33,688 nt of DNA, taken from Clostridia bacterium (GTDB taxonomy: Bacteria > Bacillota > Clostridia > Oscillospirales > CAG-272). The DNA lies in NCBI GenBank assembly GCA_017472305.1, contig JAFUQP010000010.1:1-33688 (forward strand), given 5' to 3'. The notes beneath the pieces are model-generated. The model was not told where the DNA came from. It was given only the letters and a program-made list of their open reading frames with translations, and made no database searches. A program made the translations under genes and the position numbers. Shown here piece by piece: positions 1 through 7,211 of this stretch; within the stretch, counting starts at the first letter, position 1, and each line of letters opens with the position of its first letter.

Positions 1-50
1 GTGCAGTAATGCATGCAGCTGATCGATACTAATAGACCGAGGGCTTGAAC
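1..50 (+). rRNA. 23S ribosomal RNA, 3' end (partial)
   Basis: The first 50 bases match the conserved 3' terminus of bacterial 23S rRNA: the run ACTAATAGACCGAGGGCTTG at about 28-47 is the usual end of domain VI in Bacillota. The rest of the gene lies upstream of the window. No 5S rRNA follows in the next 400 bases, where one is normally expected, so 5S is either unlinked or lost in this copy. The exact mature 3' end is estimated to within a few bases. Confidence 0.9.
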
Positions 51-159
51 TGCTTTTGTTCTCAATACTAGCAAAAGCTCTTCAGGTTCGCTTACTTGAG
101 CGTTCCGTTTCCTTCCTTATTCGGTTTTCTGTGGGCATTAATCCCGCGAGGGAAAGTAA

Positions 160-173
160 GGGAGCTTGCTCCC
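160..173 (+). other. short hairpin in the rRNA trailer
   Basis: GGGAGCTTGCTCCC forms a 5-6 bp stem in the 23S trailer, about 110 nt after the rRNA end. It has no T-run after it, so it is more likely a processing or stabilising hairpin than a terminator. The flanking stretch 51-159 shows no gene. Confidence 0.4.
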
Positions 174-186
174 ATTATATATGCGG

Positions 187-212
187 TCTCGCTTTGTGCG
201 AGGCTTTTTTGT
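187..212 (+). terminator. rho-independent terminator of the rRNA operon
   Basis: The stem CTCGC/GCGAG (188-192 and 198-202) has a short TTTGT loop and is followed by GCTTTTTTGTTT. It is the first good intrinsic terminator after the 23S end and fits transcription stopping with no 5S gene. Confidence 0.65.
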
Positions 213-290
213 TTATTAATCCTCTTAATAATAGCGGACAAGTGTCGGAAAAAGCCGGGAATTTGCTTCCACCGCCGTAATATAGTATAA

Positions 291-319
291 AATCCTACTC
301 GCAGTAGGATTATTTTTTT
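291..319 (+). promoter_or_regulatory. palindrome 1 upstream of the XRE-kinase gene (operator and/or terminator)
   Basis: An inverted repeat with core CCTAC-N5-GTAGG (294-308) extends outward to AAT...ATT and is followed by ATTTTTTTG, so it could end upstream transcription. The same core recurs at 325-339, which suggests a protein-binding site instead or as well. Dual use is inferred. Confidence 0.55.
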
Positions 320-324
320 GCAAT

Positions 325-339
325 CCTACTTTTTGTAGG
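325..339 (+). promoter_or_regulatory. palindrome 2 (putative operator overlapping -35)
   Basis: A second CCTAC-N5-GTAGG palindrome lies 31 bp centre to centre from the first, close to three helical turns, and abuts the -35 box at 340. Paired operators on one DNA face beside a promoter fit autoregulation by the XRE domain encoded downstream. The regulator-site link is inferred. Confidence 0.55.
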
Positions 340-368
340 TTGACACTCTCTATAAATTATATTATAAT
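340..368 (+). promoter_or_regulatory. sigma-A promoter of the XRE-kinase gene
   Basis: TTGACA (340-345), 17 bp, then TATAAT (363-368): a perfect consensus match. The transcript would carry a leader of about 90 nt before the ATG at 466. The operator-like palindrome immediately upstream suggests that this strong promoter is repressed. Confidence 0.8.
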
Positions 369-465
369 TGATATAGAATATATAAGAATACTTCGAAATA
401 ACGTATATAATTATACTTTTACGTAATTATTCCACTGATGCTTTTTGTGTCGTGAAGGAGAAATA

Positions 466-1611
466 ATGGATACCTATGCGAGAATATTTGCCGAGAATTT
501 AAGGCGATTCAGAAAACATATGCATTGGACTCAGGAGCAGCTCGGAGAAAAGCTCGGATATAGCGAAAAGGCGGTCAGTAAATGGGAGAGCGGCAACTCA
601 ATCCCACCTGCGGAAACTTTGCTTGTTTTAGCCGATGCGCTCAACGTCAGTCTTGACGACCTCTTCAGCCATACCTCTGTACCGCAGTATTATCTCGGCA
701 TCGACGGCGGAGCGACAAAGACAACCTTCGCTCTTGCTGACAGAAGCGGAGCGATTCTGCAAAAGATAACGCTCGGCCCATCTAACCCCTTCGACATAGG
801 CTTTGAGGCTGCCTCTGAGCTTTTATCACGCGGTATAAATCAGATAACTGCTAATATACATAAACGCAAAATTTCTGTATTTGCGGGTATTTCGGGCGGC
901 GGAACAGAGAAAATGCGTGAGCGCTTTAATGCTTTTCTTGAAGGATTCGGATTTCTCGCTGCCTCTTGCGACAGTGATGCCGCAAATATTATCGCGGCGG
1001 GATTAAAGGGTGAGGACGGTATAGTCGTTATTATGGGCACAGGCTCGTCCTGCTTCGTAAGCCGTGACGGAGAGCGCTCTCTTGTCGGCGGGCTTGGATA
1101 TCTCTTTGACCACGCGGGAAGCGGCTATGACCTTGGAAACGAAGCTATCAGAGCGGCGTGCTGCCAGGAAGACGGAAGCGGTGAGCCTACTTTGATTCAC
1201 GACTATATCCTCGAGACCCTTAAGACCGAAACGGTGCTTGAAAACCTGACACACTTCTATTCTATAGGAAAACGCGGTATCGCCTCGTATTCACCGCTCG
1301 TAATCAGGGCGTATGAGGCAGGAGATAAGGTCGCCGAGAGAATACTCGTCGACAATATGGAGCACGTTGCCGACCTTATTATTACTGCATCGCGCCGACT
1401 TGAGAGCACGGAAGGGAAAATCAATGTTGTTTGCGTTGGTGGACTTACTCACAAGAGCGAGCATCTGTTCCCGATGATATACAGTCATCTTTCGGATAAG
1501 GGATATAGCGACCGCTTTGAAATCTCGGCTTTTGTCGGCGACGTTGTGCTGGGAGCTCTCCTGATGTCCGGCATTGAGTGTCAGGAAAGCGCCCTTGAAA
1601 GTAAAGAATAG
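466..1611 (+). CDS. XRE-family HTH / BadF-type (N-acetylglucosamine kinase-like) fusion protein
   Basis: Residues 1-65 are a Cro/CI-type HTH (FAENLRRFRKHMHWTQEQLG, then SEKAVSKWESG). From about residue 78 the protein is an ASKHA-fold BadF/BadG/BcrA/BcrD domain, with the phosphate-binding strand YLGIDGGATKTTFAL, a second phosphate loop IVVIMGTGSSC and the adenosine-side VVCVGGL. BadF-type members include N-acetylglucosamine kinase and 2-hydroxyacyl-CoA dehydratase activators. No Fe-S cysteine pair typical of the activators is obvious, so a sugar kinase or sugar-sensing role is likelier (inference). The start is ATG 466, because AAGGAG at 455-460 lies 5 nt upstream; an upstream in-frame ATG at 445 lacks a site. 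DNA-binding plus kinase domains resemble ROK repressors in logic but not in family. Substrate unknown. It stands alone in its transcription unit. Confidence 0.82.
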   Translation: MDTYARIFAENLRRFRKHMHWTQEQLGEKLGYSEKAVSKWESGNSIPPAETLLVLADALNVSLDDLFSHTSVPQYYLGIDGGATKTTFALADRSGAILQKITLGPSNPFDIGFEAASELLSRGINQITANIHKRKISVFAGISGGGTEKMRERFNAFLEGFGFLAASCDSDAANIIAAGLKGEDGIVVIMGTGSSCFVSRDGERSLVGGLGYLFDHAGSGYDLGNEAIRAACCQEDGSGEPTLIHDYILETLKTETVLENLTHFYSIGKRGIASYSPLVIRAYEAGDKVAERILVDNMEHVADLIITASRRLESTEGKINVVCVGGLTHKSEHLFPMIYSHLSDKGYSDRFEISAFVGDVVLGALLMSGIECQESALESKE

Positions 1612-1661
1612 TTTGCAAAAATCGACATAAATAGTGCTTTTAGGCATTTTTTTTGAAATGG

Positions 1662-1692
1662 GCTGTACGGCTTTTAAGCTGTACAGCTCTTT
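1662..1692 (+). terminator. probable terminator after the XRE-kinase gene
   Basis: GCTGTAC (1662-1668) pairs with GTACAGC (1681-1687), with further pairing inside, followed by TCTTTTCC. The T-run is interrupted, so strength is uncertain. The T-rich tract just upstream (1647-1654) has no stem. Confidence 0.45.
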
Positions 1693-1832
1693 TCCTTCTA
1701 CGGGCTTTCTGCTTATATATTGCGTAATGCTTTGTCCTTTCGTTGGTACAGGGTGGAAAACCTCCGTATTGGTGCAGGACTTGAACTTGGTTGAATACCT
1801 ATATAAAAAATGGAAAAAATATTCAATAGGGC

Positions 1833-1861
1833 TTGAATTTGCCTCTGTAATATGATAAAAT
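1833..1861 (+). promoter_or_regulatory. promoter of asnS
   Basis: TTGAAT (1833-1838), 17 bp, TAAAAT (1856-1861), with TG one base before the -10. The predicted start site is about 25 nt before the asnS ATG, too short a leader for a T-box riboswitch. Confidence 0.7.
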
Positions 1862-1893
1862 AGAATATCATTACTTTTTCTCGGAGCAAGGAT

Positions 1894-3288
1894 ATGAAAA
1901 GAGAACTTATCAGACAAATTTATGAGAGTCCCGAGTCGTTTGGCGGCAAGACAGTGACGATTGGCGGATGGGTAAGAAACCTTCGCGATTCGAAGGCGTT
2001 TGGCTTCATCGACCTTAACGACGGCTCTTATTTCAAGAGCATACAGGTCGTTTTCGAGCGCGAGATTGTTAATAATTACGACGAGATAGCCGCTATGAAC
2101 GTCGGTGCAGCTCTCGTTGTTTCGGGTGTTGTTGAGCTTACCCCCGGGGCAAAGCAGCCCTTTGAGCTAAAGGCAAGAGAGATTAAGGTTGAGGGAACGT
2201 CTACTCCCGATTATCCTCTTCAGCCCAAGCGTCATACTGTTGAGTATCTTCGCGAGCAGGCGTATCTTCGCCCGAGAACCAATCTTTTCTCCGCGGTATT
2301 CAGAGTAAGAAGCGAGGTTGCGTACGCTATTCACTCATTCTTCAATAAGCGCGGCTTTGTTTACGTTCACACACCTATAATTACCGCATCTGACTGTGAG
2401 GGCGCCGGTGAAATGTTCCGCGTTACCACTCTCGATATGGATAATCTTCCCCGCCTTGAGGACGGTAGTGTTGACTATTCGCAGGACTTCTTCGGAAAGA
2501 GTGCAAACCTCACGGTTTCCGGTCAGCTCGAGGGCGAAACCTATGCTATGGCATTCGGTAACATCTATACCTTCGGTCCTACCTTCCGCGCAGAGAACTC
2601 TAACACTGCGCGTCACGCGGCAGAGTTCTGGATGATAGAGCCCGAGATTGCGTTTGCTGACCTTGACGACAATATGCAGCTTGCGTGGGATATGATTAAG
2701 TATATAATCAATCACGTAATGGACAACTGCGAGGCGGAGCTTGAGTTCTTCAACAAGTTCGTTGATAAAGGCCTTCTCGAGCGCCTCACCGCACTTCGCA
2801 ATTCCGACTATGCAAAGGTAACCTATACCGAGGCAATTGACGTGCTCCTTAAATCGGGAGAGCAGTTCAAGTATCCTGTATATTGGGGTGTTGACCTTCA
2901 GACCGAGCACGAAAGATATCTTACCGAGAAGGTTTACGGCAAGCCCATATTCCTCACCGATTACCCGAAGGACATCAAGGCGTTCTATATGCGCCTCAAC
3001 GACGACGGCAAGACCGTTGCCGCTATGGACCTTCTTGTGCCCGGTGTCGGCGAGATAATCGGCGGCTCGCAGCGTGAGGAGAGGCTGGACGTTCTTACTG
3101 CTCGTATGAATGAGCTGGGACTTCGTGAGGAGGACTACTGGTGGTATCTCAATCTCCGTAAGTACGGCGGCACAAAGCACGCAGGCTTCGGACTTGGATT
3201 TGAGCGTATCATTATGTATCTCACCGGTGTATCGAACATTCGCGACGTTCTCCCCTATCCGAGAACAGTCGGCAACGCAGAGTATTAA
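1894..3288 (+). CDS. asnS: asparagine--tRNA ligase
   Basis: This class IIb aminoacyl-tRNA synthetase charges tRNA-Asn with asparagine in the cytoplasm. The N-terminal OB-fold anticodon-binding domain spans residues about 15-110 ([20 protein letters not shown]). The catalytic core holds motif 2 ([21 protein letters not shown], near residue 235) and motif 3 ([15 protein letters not shown], near residue 435). The end [15 protein letters not shown] is typical of AsnRS rather than AspRS. At 464 residues it has the usual bacterial AsnRS length. GGAG at 1883-1886 sits 7 nt before the ATG. It is monocistronic, ending in a shared bidirectional terminator. A dedicated AsnRS suggests, but does not prove, that Asn-tRNA is made directly. 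Confidence 0.96.
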   Translation: MKRELIRQIYESPESFGGKTVTIGGWVRNLRDSKAFGFIDLNDGSYFKSIQVVFEREIVNNYDEIAAMNVGAALVVSGVVELTPGAKQPFELKAREIKVEGTSTPDYPLQPKRHTVEYLREQAYLRPRTNLFSAVFRVRSEVAYAIHSFFNKRGFVYVHTPIITASDCEGAGEMFRVTTLDMDNLPRLEDGSVDYSQDFFGKSANLTVSGQLEGETYAMAFGNIYTFGPTFRAENSNTARHAAEFWMIEPEIAFADLDDNMQLAWDMIKYIINHVMDNCEAELEFFNKFVDKGLLERLTALRNSDYAKVTYTEAIDVLLKSGEQFKYPVYWGVDLQTEHERYLTEKVYGKPIFLTDYPKDIKAFYMRLNDDGKTVAAMDLLVPGVGEIIGGSQREERLDVLTARMNELGLREEDYWWYLNLRKYGGTKHAGFGLGFERIIMYLTGVSNIRDVLPYPRTVGNAEY

Positions 3289-3301
3289 TTCAGCAATAAT
3301 A

Positions 3302-3346
3302 AAAAGAGGCTACGCACCCATAAAAAATAAGTGCGTAGCCTCTTTT
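3302..3346. terminator. bidirectional terminator between asnS and the AraC gene
   Basis: A near-perfect stem (AAAAGAGGCTACGCAC at 3302-3317 pairs with 3331-3346) with A-tracts on one side and T-tracts on the other. It can end transcription from both convergent genes. Confidence 0.9.
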
Positions 3347-3362
3347 GCGTTTTGTGAAGCGG

Positions 3363-4136
3363 TTAGTCCTTCGCCCTTGTGAGTCTTTCACGTGCTCTTG
3401 AGCGGTAATAGGTTTGTTGGCTACAAAAGCCTGCCTCGTAAATCAGCTCGGTCATAGCACGGCCGTCGCCGCTTGCAAGACACTTGTCTATATACGAGAG
3501 TCGGAGGGTGTTGACGTAATCCGATAGCCCCTTACCAAGATATGCGTGGAAAACTCGGGAAATATGCTCCTCGGAGTAGCCGAGTGCGGTTGAGATTTGC
3601 CGCCTGGAAACGTCACCCTTGAAATTATCCTGAATATACGCGAGTATAGCTCGTACGAGGTTTCCTTCGCCCGAGCGTCCGGCTTCGGTATATTCAAGTC
3701 TTGAATCAAGCAACGTGAAAAACAGGTCTGCCGCCGCATCGGATATCAGCCCTGAACCCTTTATGTGGGTATCGGCAAGCAGAAGAAGCGACGAGCATAG
3801 CTCGCTGTCATAAATCACGGGGTGCTTGATTTTCTTTTTTCCGCCGTAGGACTGTAGCCTTGATAGATGCTTGTAGGGAAATATGATAACGCAGTCGTCA
3901 ATCTCACGGTCGGAGAGGCGCGCATCGTAGCTATGCACCTCAAAGCTGTCTATAACGGCAACCGAGCCACCCCTCACCTCATACTCGGCACCCGAGACGG
4001 TAATCCTGTATCCGCCTTTATTTACAAGCAAAATCTCGGGGCTTCTGTGGAAGTGGGCAGGGAATATATGGGAGCCGTTTCTTCTGATCATCAGAGAGTC
4101 GCTGTCATCTCTGTGCTTTTCGTAAAACTCATTCAT
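3363..4136 (-). CDS. AraC-family transcriptional regulator (cupin sensor + HTH)
   Basis: Residues about 15-95 form a cupin-like sensor (HIFPAHFHRSPEILLVNKGGYRITVSG), the AraC_binding fold that usually senses a sugar. The last 100 residues carry the paired HTH (GDVSRRQISTALGYSEEHISRVFHAYLG, then a second HTH near MTELIYEAGFCSQQTYYR). At 257 residues it has normal length. It diverges from a GH3 beta-glucosidase with about 110 bp between them, so it probably controls that gene (inference). Its promoter -10 is only 6 bp before the start codon and no Shine-Dalgarno precedes the ATG, so the mRNA is probably leaderless. The second helix has an unusual, Arg-rich end (RSRARERLTRAKD). Confidence 0.85.
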   Translation of the reverse strand: MNEFYEKHRDDSDSLMIRRNGSHIFPAHFHRSPEILLVNKGGYRITVSGAEYEVRGGSVAVIDSFEVHSYDARLSDREIDDCVIIFPYKHLSRLQSYGGKKKIKHPVIYDSELCSSLLLLADTHIKGSGLISDAAADLFFTLLDSRLEYTEAGRSGEGNLVRAILAYIQDNFKGDVSRRQISTALGYSEEHISRVFHAYLGKGLSDYVNTLRLSYIDKCLASGDGRAMTELIYEAGFCSQQTYYRSRARERLTRAKD

Positions 4137-4142
4137 AAGACG

Positions 4143-4171
4143 ATTATATCACAAAATGAGAGTAAAATCAA
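4143..4171 (-). promoter_or_regulatory. promoter of the AraC gene (likely leaderless transcript)
   Basis: On the minus strand, TTGATT (4171-4166), 17 bp, TATAAT (4148-4143). A start 6-8 nt downstream falls on or next to the ATG at 4136. Confidence 0.75.
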
Positions 4172-4202
4172 GTCATTTGATATATAAAATGATAAAGAAA
4201 AC

Positions 4203-4211
4203 TGCTAGAAT
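4203..4211 (+). promoter_or_regulatory. extended -10 promoter element of the GH3 gene
   Basis: TGC-TAGAAT (4203-4211) is an extended -10 with no good -35 at 17 bp. This is typical of a promoter that needs an activator, which fits AraC-type control from the divergent gene. Confidence 0.5.
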
Positions 4212-4245
4212 TAAAGTGTAATAAAAAACACAGGGGGGTATGGGT

Positions 4246-6267
4246 ATGAAATACGACCTTAAATTACTGACAGTCGACGAAAAAATACAACTACTAATGG
4301 GAAAGAACACCTGGCAAACAAAGGATATAGACGGCAAGATGCCCTCGGTTTTCTTAAGTGACGGACCCAGTGGACTCCGCAGAGTTGCAATCAGGCTCGA
4401 CGAAGATGGAAAACCTATAGGTAACTACACAATGCCTGCAACCGCGATGCCTGCGGCATCGAGCCTTTCATACACCTGGTCGCCAGAGCTTGCCAGACTT
4501 GACGGAGAGGTTATAGCCGACGAGTGCATCGAAAAGAATGCAGACGTGCTCTTAGCCCCCGGTGTAAATATCAAAAGAACACCTCTTTGCGGAAGGAACT
4601 TTGAGTATTTCTCCGAGGATCCGCTCGTTGCAGGTAAGCTTGCGAAGGCGTTTATTGAGGGTGTTCAGTCGAGAAACGTAGGTACTTCCTTGAAGCACTT
4701 CTTCGTAAACAATGCAGAGAACGACCGCTCCTACAAGTCGACGGAGGTTGACGAGAGGACACTCCGCGAAATATACCTTCCCGCCTTTGAGCGCGCACTC
4801 GAGGCAAAGCCTTGGACGGTTATGTGCTCCTACAACCCGATAAACGGCGTTTGGGCGAGCGAGAATAATAAAATTCTTCGTAAGCTCCTTCGTGAGGAGC
4901 TCGGTTTTGAGGGCTTGATAGTGAGTGACTGGGGTGCGGTTCACGATATGCCGAGGGCGGTTAAGGCAGGTGTTGATTTGACTATGCCTTACAGGGAGCT
5001 TTATCTTAATGAGCTTCGCGAGGCATACGCGCGCGGCGAGGTTACCGAAGCGGAAATCGACGAGTGCTGCGAAAGAGTTCTTCGCCTCATAGAGCTTTGC
5101 GAGAGCAAGGATAAAGAGGTGAAAATGTCGAGAAATGAAAGACACGGGGCTGCAAAAAGAATAGCCGATGAGGCAATCGTTCTTCTTAAAAATGACAACA
5201 ATACTTTACCTCTCAAGGGCGGTAAAATATACGTTGAGGGCGGATTTGCTAAGAAACCGCCGATTGGAGGCGGCGGCTCTTCTCTCGTAACCTGCGACTA
5301 CAGCTTTGTGCCTCTTGGAGAGCTTGTAGCTAATAATCTTGGCGACTGCTGTGAGTTGGTTTCTGCAAATGGTCGCTACACAACAACGGTTGATTCAAAG
5401 GGTGCAAGAGCTCTTCCAAACATTATCGCCGCTGCTCTGCGCGCTGATACAGTGGTGCTTGCTGTTGGAAACGATAGCCTCTGTGAGAGCGAGAGCTTCG
5501 ACAGAACTACAATGAGGCTTGATAAACGTCAGGAGGACGCGATAATAGCTCTTTCCCGCGCCGCAAAGAAGCTGGTGGTGGTTCTCTATACCGGTACAGC
5601 CATAGATATGTCTGCGTGGATTGACAAGGTGTCTGCTGTGGTGCTTGCAGGATATGCGGGCGAGGCGGTTAACGAGGCTGTAGCCGATGTGCTCACGGGC
5701 AAGGTCTGCCCCTCGGGTAAGATAACCGAAACCTATCCGCTCTCCGAAAATGACGTACCTGTGCTTGCTGTTGACACAACCCGACCCTACGAGGTTTATT
5801 CCGACGGCGTGCTTGTGGGATACAGACACTACGACTACTATGATAAGGAGGTCCTCTTCCCGTTCGGACACGGACTTTCCTATACAAGCTTTGAGTATTC
5901 AAATCTCAAGATTGATAAGCAGGGCGAGAGCGATTATATGGTGTCCTTTGATGTAACCAACACAGGAGAGGTGGACGGCAAGGAGGTGTGCCAAATATAC
6001 GTATCGGACCTTCTTTCTATGGTTATCCGTCCTGTTCGCGAGCTGCGCGCATTTGAGAAGGTTATGCTCCGCAGCGGTGAAACGAAGCGTATTAGCATTT
6101 CTCTTTCCTACAGAGATTTCGCTTACTATAGCACAGCTCACGACTCCTGGCACGTAGAGAATGGCGAGTTTGAAATTCTCATTGGAGCTTCCTCGAGAGA
6201 TATCCGTCTTTCCAAGAGAATAGATATTCAGCTTCCGAGAGAGAAGCAGCATACCCTTCCGCAGTGA
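4246..6267 (+). CDS. glycoside hydrolase family 3 beta-glucosidase-like enzyme
   Basis: GH3 enzymes release terminal sugars from beta-glycosides by a retaining mechanism. The N-terminal TIM-barrel holds the LSDGPSGLRR region, KHFFVNNAENDR and the nucleophile in GLIVSDWGAVHDM (Asp at about residue 228). The alpha/beta sandwich supplies a candidate acid/base glutamate in CESESFDR (Glu 414 or 416). A C-terminal fibronectin-III-like domain starts near residue 560 (YMVSFDVTNTGEVDGKEVCQIYV). There is no signal peptide, so it should act in the cytoplasm on imported oligosaccharides. The start is ATG 4246, because the AGGGGGGT site at 4232-4239 is 6 nt upstream; the ATG at 4240 abuts it. No transporter is adjacent. 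The exact substrate (glucoside, xyloside or glucosaminide) cannot be read from sequence. Confidence 0.9.
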   Translation: MKYDLKLLTVDEKIQLLMGKNTWQTKDIDGKMPSVFLSDGPSGLRRVAIRLDEDGKPIGNYTMPATAMPAASSLSYTWSPELARLDGEVIADECIEKNADVLLAPGVNIKRTPLCGRNFEYFSEDPLVAGKLAKAFIEGVQSRNVGTSLKHFFVNNAENDRSYKSTEVDERTLREIYLPAFERALEAKPWTVMCSYNPINGVWASENNKILRKLLREELGFEGLIVSDWGAVHDMPRAVKAGVDLTMPYRELYLNELREAYARGEVTEAEIDECCERVLRLIELCESKDKEVKMSRNERHGAAKRIADEAIVLLKNDNNTLPLKGGKIYVEGGFAKKPPIGGGGSSLVTCDYSFVPLGELVANNLGDCCELVSANGRYTTTVDSKGARALPNIIAAALRADTVVLAVGNDSLCESESFDRTTMRLDKRQEDAIIALSRAAKKLVVVLYTGTAIDMSAWIDKVSAVVLAGYAGEAVNEAVADVLTGKVCPSGKITETYPLSENDVPVLAVDTTRPYEVYSDGVLVGYRHYDYYDKEVLFPFGHGLSYTSFEYSNLKIDKQGESDYMVSFDVTNTGEVDGKEVCQIYVSDLLSMVIRPVRELRAFEKVMLRSGETKRISISLSYRDFAYYSTAHDSWHVENGEFEILIGASSRDIRLSKRIDIQLPREKQHTLPQ

Positions 6268-6293
6268 TTTCTTTAAGCTGAAATGCAAGAAAG

Positions 6294-6325
6294 AACCCCG
6301 AGATTTTTTGAAATCTCGGGGTTTT
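6294..6325. terminator. bidirectional terminator between the GH3 gene and trmO
   Basis: AACCCCGAGATT pairs with AATCTCGGGGTT around a short T/G/A loop, with A- and T-runs on either side. It serves both convergent genes. Confidence 0.9.
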
Positions 6326-6343
6326 GTAAATAAATATTGTCAT

Positions 6344-7021
6344 TTATTGCTGATTTTTTTGGATATCCGTGACGTTGAGAGTGTTGCCGTCAACCGAGAA
6401 CTTTATTTCAAGGTCGGAGAAGGCCATACCGTATTCGCGCTCGCTGTCGTTCTGGTATGAGGGACGGGGGTCCTCCTTCAGTATCTCAAAAAGTGCCTCT
6501 CTCTTGTCCTCTGGAATGAGGTGGGAGAGTGCTGTTGGTATACACACCTCAAGACTTTTGTCCTTGACCTCGTCTGCAAATCCCGAAATGGCATCGGGGT
6601 GAGAATCCGAAAAGGCGACGTAAGGCTTTATATCGTATATTGGTGTGCCGTCGAGAAGGTCTGCGCCACTGACAAGGAGAATGGTTCCGAGTCCTTGCTC
6701 CTTTTCAACCGAAAGAAGTCTGACAGAGGATAGTCCTATGGGATTGGGTCTGAAGGGCGAGCGAGTTGCGAATACTCCAACGCGCTTGTTTCCGCCAAGC
6801 CTCGGAGGTCTGACCGTAGGAGACCAGCTATCTCTTTTTGACTCCGAGAACTCCCATATTAGCCAAAGATGAGAAAATCCCTCAATTCCGCGCAGAGCTT
6901 CAGGCGTTCTGTATTCCGGCTCGAAAACGATTTTCGAAATCACACCGTCGCAAAGCCCGCTTTGTCTCGGTATTCCGAATTTGTTTTTATAGTCGTTTTT
7001 AATTCTAGCAATAATTTTCAC
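6344..7021 (-). CDS. trmO: tRNA (N6-threonylcarbamoyladenosine37-N6)-methyltransferase
   Basis: TrmO (TsaA/YaeB family) uses S-adenosylmethionine to methylate the t6A37 base of some tRNAs. The family core is clear: FGIPRQSGLCDGVISKIVFEP near the start, GIEGFSHLWLIWEF, RPPRLGGNKRVGVFATRSPFRPNPIGLS and GADLLDGTPIYDIKPYV. Length (225 residues) is normal. The start is GTG at 7021, because GGAGGA lies 4 nt upstream; an in-frame TTG at 7033 would place that site inside the coding region. It diverges from the M16 peptidase gene. Confidence 0.9.
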   Translation of the reverse strand: MKIIARIKNDYKNKFGIPRQSGLCDGVISKIVFEPEYRTPEALRGIEGFSHLWLIWEFSESKRDSWSPTVRPPRLGGNKRVGVFATRSPFRPNPIGLSSVRLLSVEKEQGLGTILLVSGADLLDGTPIYDIKPYVAFSDSHPDAISGFADEVKDKSLEVCIPTALSHLIPEDKREALFEILKEDPRPSYQNDSEREYGMAFSDLEIKFSVDGNTLNVTDIQKNQQ

Positions 7022-7065
7022 AGAATCCTCCAACCAAAGACCTCGCGGCTATTTACTCCATAAAT

Positions 7066-7094
7066 ATTTTAACATACATTAATTAAAAAAGCAA
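7066..7094 (-). promoter_or_regulatory. promoter of trmO
   Basis: On the minus strand, TTGCTT (7094-7089), 17 bp, TAAAAT (7071-7066), with a TGT extended -10. It lies 18 bp from the divergent promoter at 7112. Confidence 0.65.
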
Positions 7095-7111
7095 TAAAAA
7101 GCTTTTGTCGG

Positions 7112-7140
7112 TTGCATTTTTTCTCGCTTTATGATAAAAT
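7112..7140 (+). promoter_or_regulatory. promoter of the M16 peptidase gene
   Basis: TTGCAT (7112-7117), 17 bp, TAAAAT (7135-7140), with a TGA extended -10. Confidence 0.65.
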
Positions 7141-7211
7141 AATATACAAGGCTTGCATAAGTCGGGTTGCCGACAATTATAAGCGACTGTATCACAGGGA
7201 AGGGGAAGAGT

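Noticed and set aside
1749-1770. A T-box-like AGGGTGGAAAACCTCCG string upstream of asnS
   Set aside because: The best asnS promoter (1833-1861) lies downstream of it, the canonical AGGGTGGNACCGCG is not matched, and no specifier stem or adjoining terminator could be drawn.
2335-3180. Long minus-strand open frame opposite asnS
   Set aside because: It mirrors a clear AsnRS coding sequence, has no family motifs and no ribosome site; a shadow frame.
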